6,432 nt of DNA. Origin: an uncultured Treponema sp. (GTDB lineage Bacteria > Spirochaetota > Spirochaetia > Treponematales > Treponemataceae). Under the pieces are notes generated by a model. The model ran no database searches. It saw only the letters and a program-made list of their open reading frames with translations, and had not been told where the DNA came from. The translations under genes were made by a program, and so were the position numbers. This document shows, piece by piece, positions 5,611 through 6,432 of the stretch; position 1 is the stretch's first letter; each line of letters opens with the position of its first letter. Location of the stretch: NCBI GenBank assembly GCA_934699065.1, contig CAKUWD010000170.1, forward strand, positions 1 to 6,432. The letters run 5' to 3'.

Positions 5611-5639
5611 ATTGTACCATAAAATCTGAAATTGGTCAT
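5611..5639 (-). promoter_or_regulatory. Promoter of the ybaK-polymerase operon, predicted leaderless
   Basis: On the minus strand ATGACC (5639-5634; 4 of 6 match TTGACA), a 17-nt spacer and TACAAT (5616-5611) place +1 at 5604, the A of the ybaK ATG. The -35 falls on the terminal GTCAT of the adjacent repeat. Confidence 0.45.
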
Positions 5640-5745
5640 TGTGAGGGAGGCGCCCCTCCCTACGCGCGCACGCTGTTGCTCGCTACCCTTCCTGCGGGCT
5701 CAACCGCCGCCCTGCGATGTTTGCGAAGCAAAATCGATTACAACG
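5635..5745. repeat. Second dispersed, hairpin-rich repeat in the ybaK upstream region
   Basis: The stretch is GC-rich compared with its neighbours and non-coding. It starts with GTCATTGTGAGGG, a word common at the edge of bacterial interspersed repeats. It contains AGGGAGG-cgcc-CCTCCCT (7-bp stem, about 5643-5660) and an imperfect hairpin CGATGTTTGC-gaa-GCAAAATCG near its right end. It has no poly-T tract after either stem, so it is not a normal terminator. The exact right boundary is uncertain. Repeat status needs other copies to confirm. Confidence 0.5.
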
Positions 5746-5750
5746 CCTGC

Positions 5751-6432
5751 TTACTTTATCTCAAAGAAGATAAAGTCTCCAGGCTGAAGTCGTACATGAA
5801 ACAGAGTTTCTTTTTCTTCTGAATGCGGATTAATCTTTCTGACACATACAGGTTCAAGCGAGAATCTTTCCCATGGCATCTGTCTTTGACCATCACCGAG
5901 TCGCCGAAGCTCTTTTACATCTCCTTTTATGTGGATATCAAATTCCTGAGGAGCACAACCATCCCATGTATAGCAGTACAAACCAAAGGTTTTATTATCA
6001 TAAGCAAAAAGAGAAACCCCGTTTACTCCATCAAGTCTAATACCTGTTGTGTCCAGCTCTTGGCGGATAACATCAAGAACTTTCTGTGGCAACTCATATA
6101 ATTTTGAAGGCATATCTGGCACATTCAAAATTGTTAATCTGCCCTTACCATAAGTATCATAGCACAAAATACTTTCATGATACTCACCATGACCGGCATT
6201 CATCTTTGACCAGCTTGCATTATTACGATGTTCAATCAACGGGAAAGTAATCGGCTCAGTAGATTTCACAAATTCGTTTCTTATCTGTATATCAGACATA
6301 CACTGAAACTCATCGGCAGTAAGAACTCTATCTCTATAACTAACGCCCGTTAGTTGACCAAGCTGCTCCGGCCACTTCTTCAAAGCTCCAATTACAAAGC
6401 CGCTTGTAACAATGGCATTTCCACCTTCCCGT
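5751..6432 (-). CDS. C-terminal part of a large protein, possibly glycoside-hydrolase-like (partial)
   Basis: The frame is open from the right edge to the TAA at 5751, about 227 codons. A TTG at 6383 is not a credible start because the frame continues upstream without a stop (residues REGGNAIVTSGFVIGALKKW). The segment GNAIVTSGF, then YRDRVLTADEF, then YGKGRLTILNVPDM and later GVSLFAYDNKTFGLY, looks like a Rossmann/GATase1-like domain followed by a beta-sandwich. I associate this arrangement with the C-terminal half of some uncharacterised glycosidase-like proteins in gut bacteria. No catalytic residues can be assigned, since any active domain would lie outside the window. An unrelated function cannot be excluded. 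Confidence 0.6.
   Translation of the reverse strand, partial: REGGNAIVTSGFVIGALKKWPEQLGQLTGVSYRDRVLTADEFQCMSDIQIRNEFVKSTEPITFPLIEHRNNASWSKMNAGHGEYHESILCYDTYGKGRLTILNVPDMPSKLYELPQKVLDVIRQELDTTGIRLDGVNGVSLFAYDNKTFGLYCYTWDGCAPQEFDIHIKGDVKELRRLGDGQRQMPWERFSLEPVCVRKINPHSEEKETLFHVRLQPGDFIFFEIK

Noticed and set aside
5643..5660. Rho-independent terminator at AGGGAGG/CCTCCCT
   Set aside because: The hairpin is GC-rich but has no T-run on either strand; it is better explained as part of a repeat.

Overview
This window looks like bacterial chromosome from a spirochaete, most likely a gut or rumen Treponema. That placement is inference. It rests on moderately AT-rich composition, strong AGGAGG-type ribosome binding sites, a dispersed repeat whose translation carries the HAELVSAS signature, and gene families shared with gut Firmicutes. 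No rRNA, tRNA or species-specific marker is present to prove it.

Layout, left to right. (1) 1-219, minus strand: the 5' part of a small gene resembling the Xre/MbcA/ParS-type antitoxins. Its promoter (269-298) holds a near-perfect palindrome between the -35 and -10 boxes. (2) 303-788, minus: a Nudix hydrolase. (3) 789-1194: a 406-base gap whose core (857-1150) is a very regular array of five palindromes, each CCTACAAAA - 16 nt - TTTTGTAGG, repeated every 64-65 bp with unrelated 30-31 nt spacers. (4) 1195-1953, plus: a class I SAM-dependent methyltransferase, the only convincing plus-strand gene. (5) 1954-3239, minus: a two-gene operon of a membrane-anchored C39-like cysteine peptidase followed by a second Nudix hydrolase; the latter meets the methyltransferase tail to tail with no gap. 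(6) 3368-5604, minus: a three-gene operon of a YbaK-type aminoacyl-tRNA deacylase, a UvrX/UmuC-like Y-family DNA polymerase and its small YolD-like partner. (7) 5605-5750: a dispersed repeat plus the ybaK promoter. (8) 5751-6432, minus: the C-terminal part of a larger protein, possibly a carbohydrate-active enzyme, cut by the right edge.

The recognisable functions are stress and housekeeping ones: nucleotide-pool or metabolite clean-up (two Nudix enzymes), translation proofreading (YbaK), translesion synthesis (polymerase plus partner) and possibly a toxin-antitoxin locus. The clearest unexplained item is the 64-bp-period palindrome array upstream of the methyltransferase. Its last arm overlaps the likely -35 region of that gene. 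Second is a mobile palindromic repeat that now encodes about 46 N-terminal residues, close to the start, of the YolD-like protein. No convincing rho-independent terminator was found anywhere in the window.
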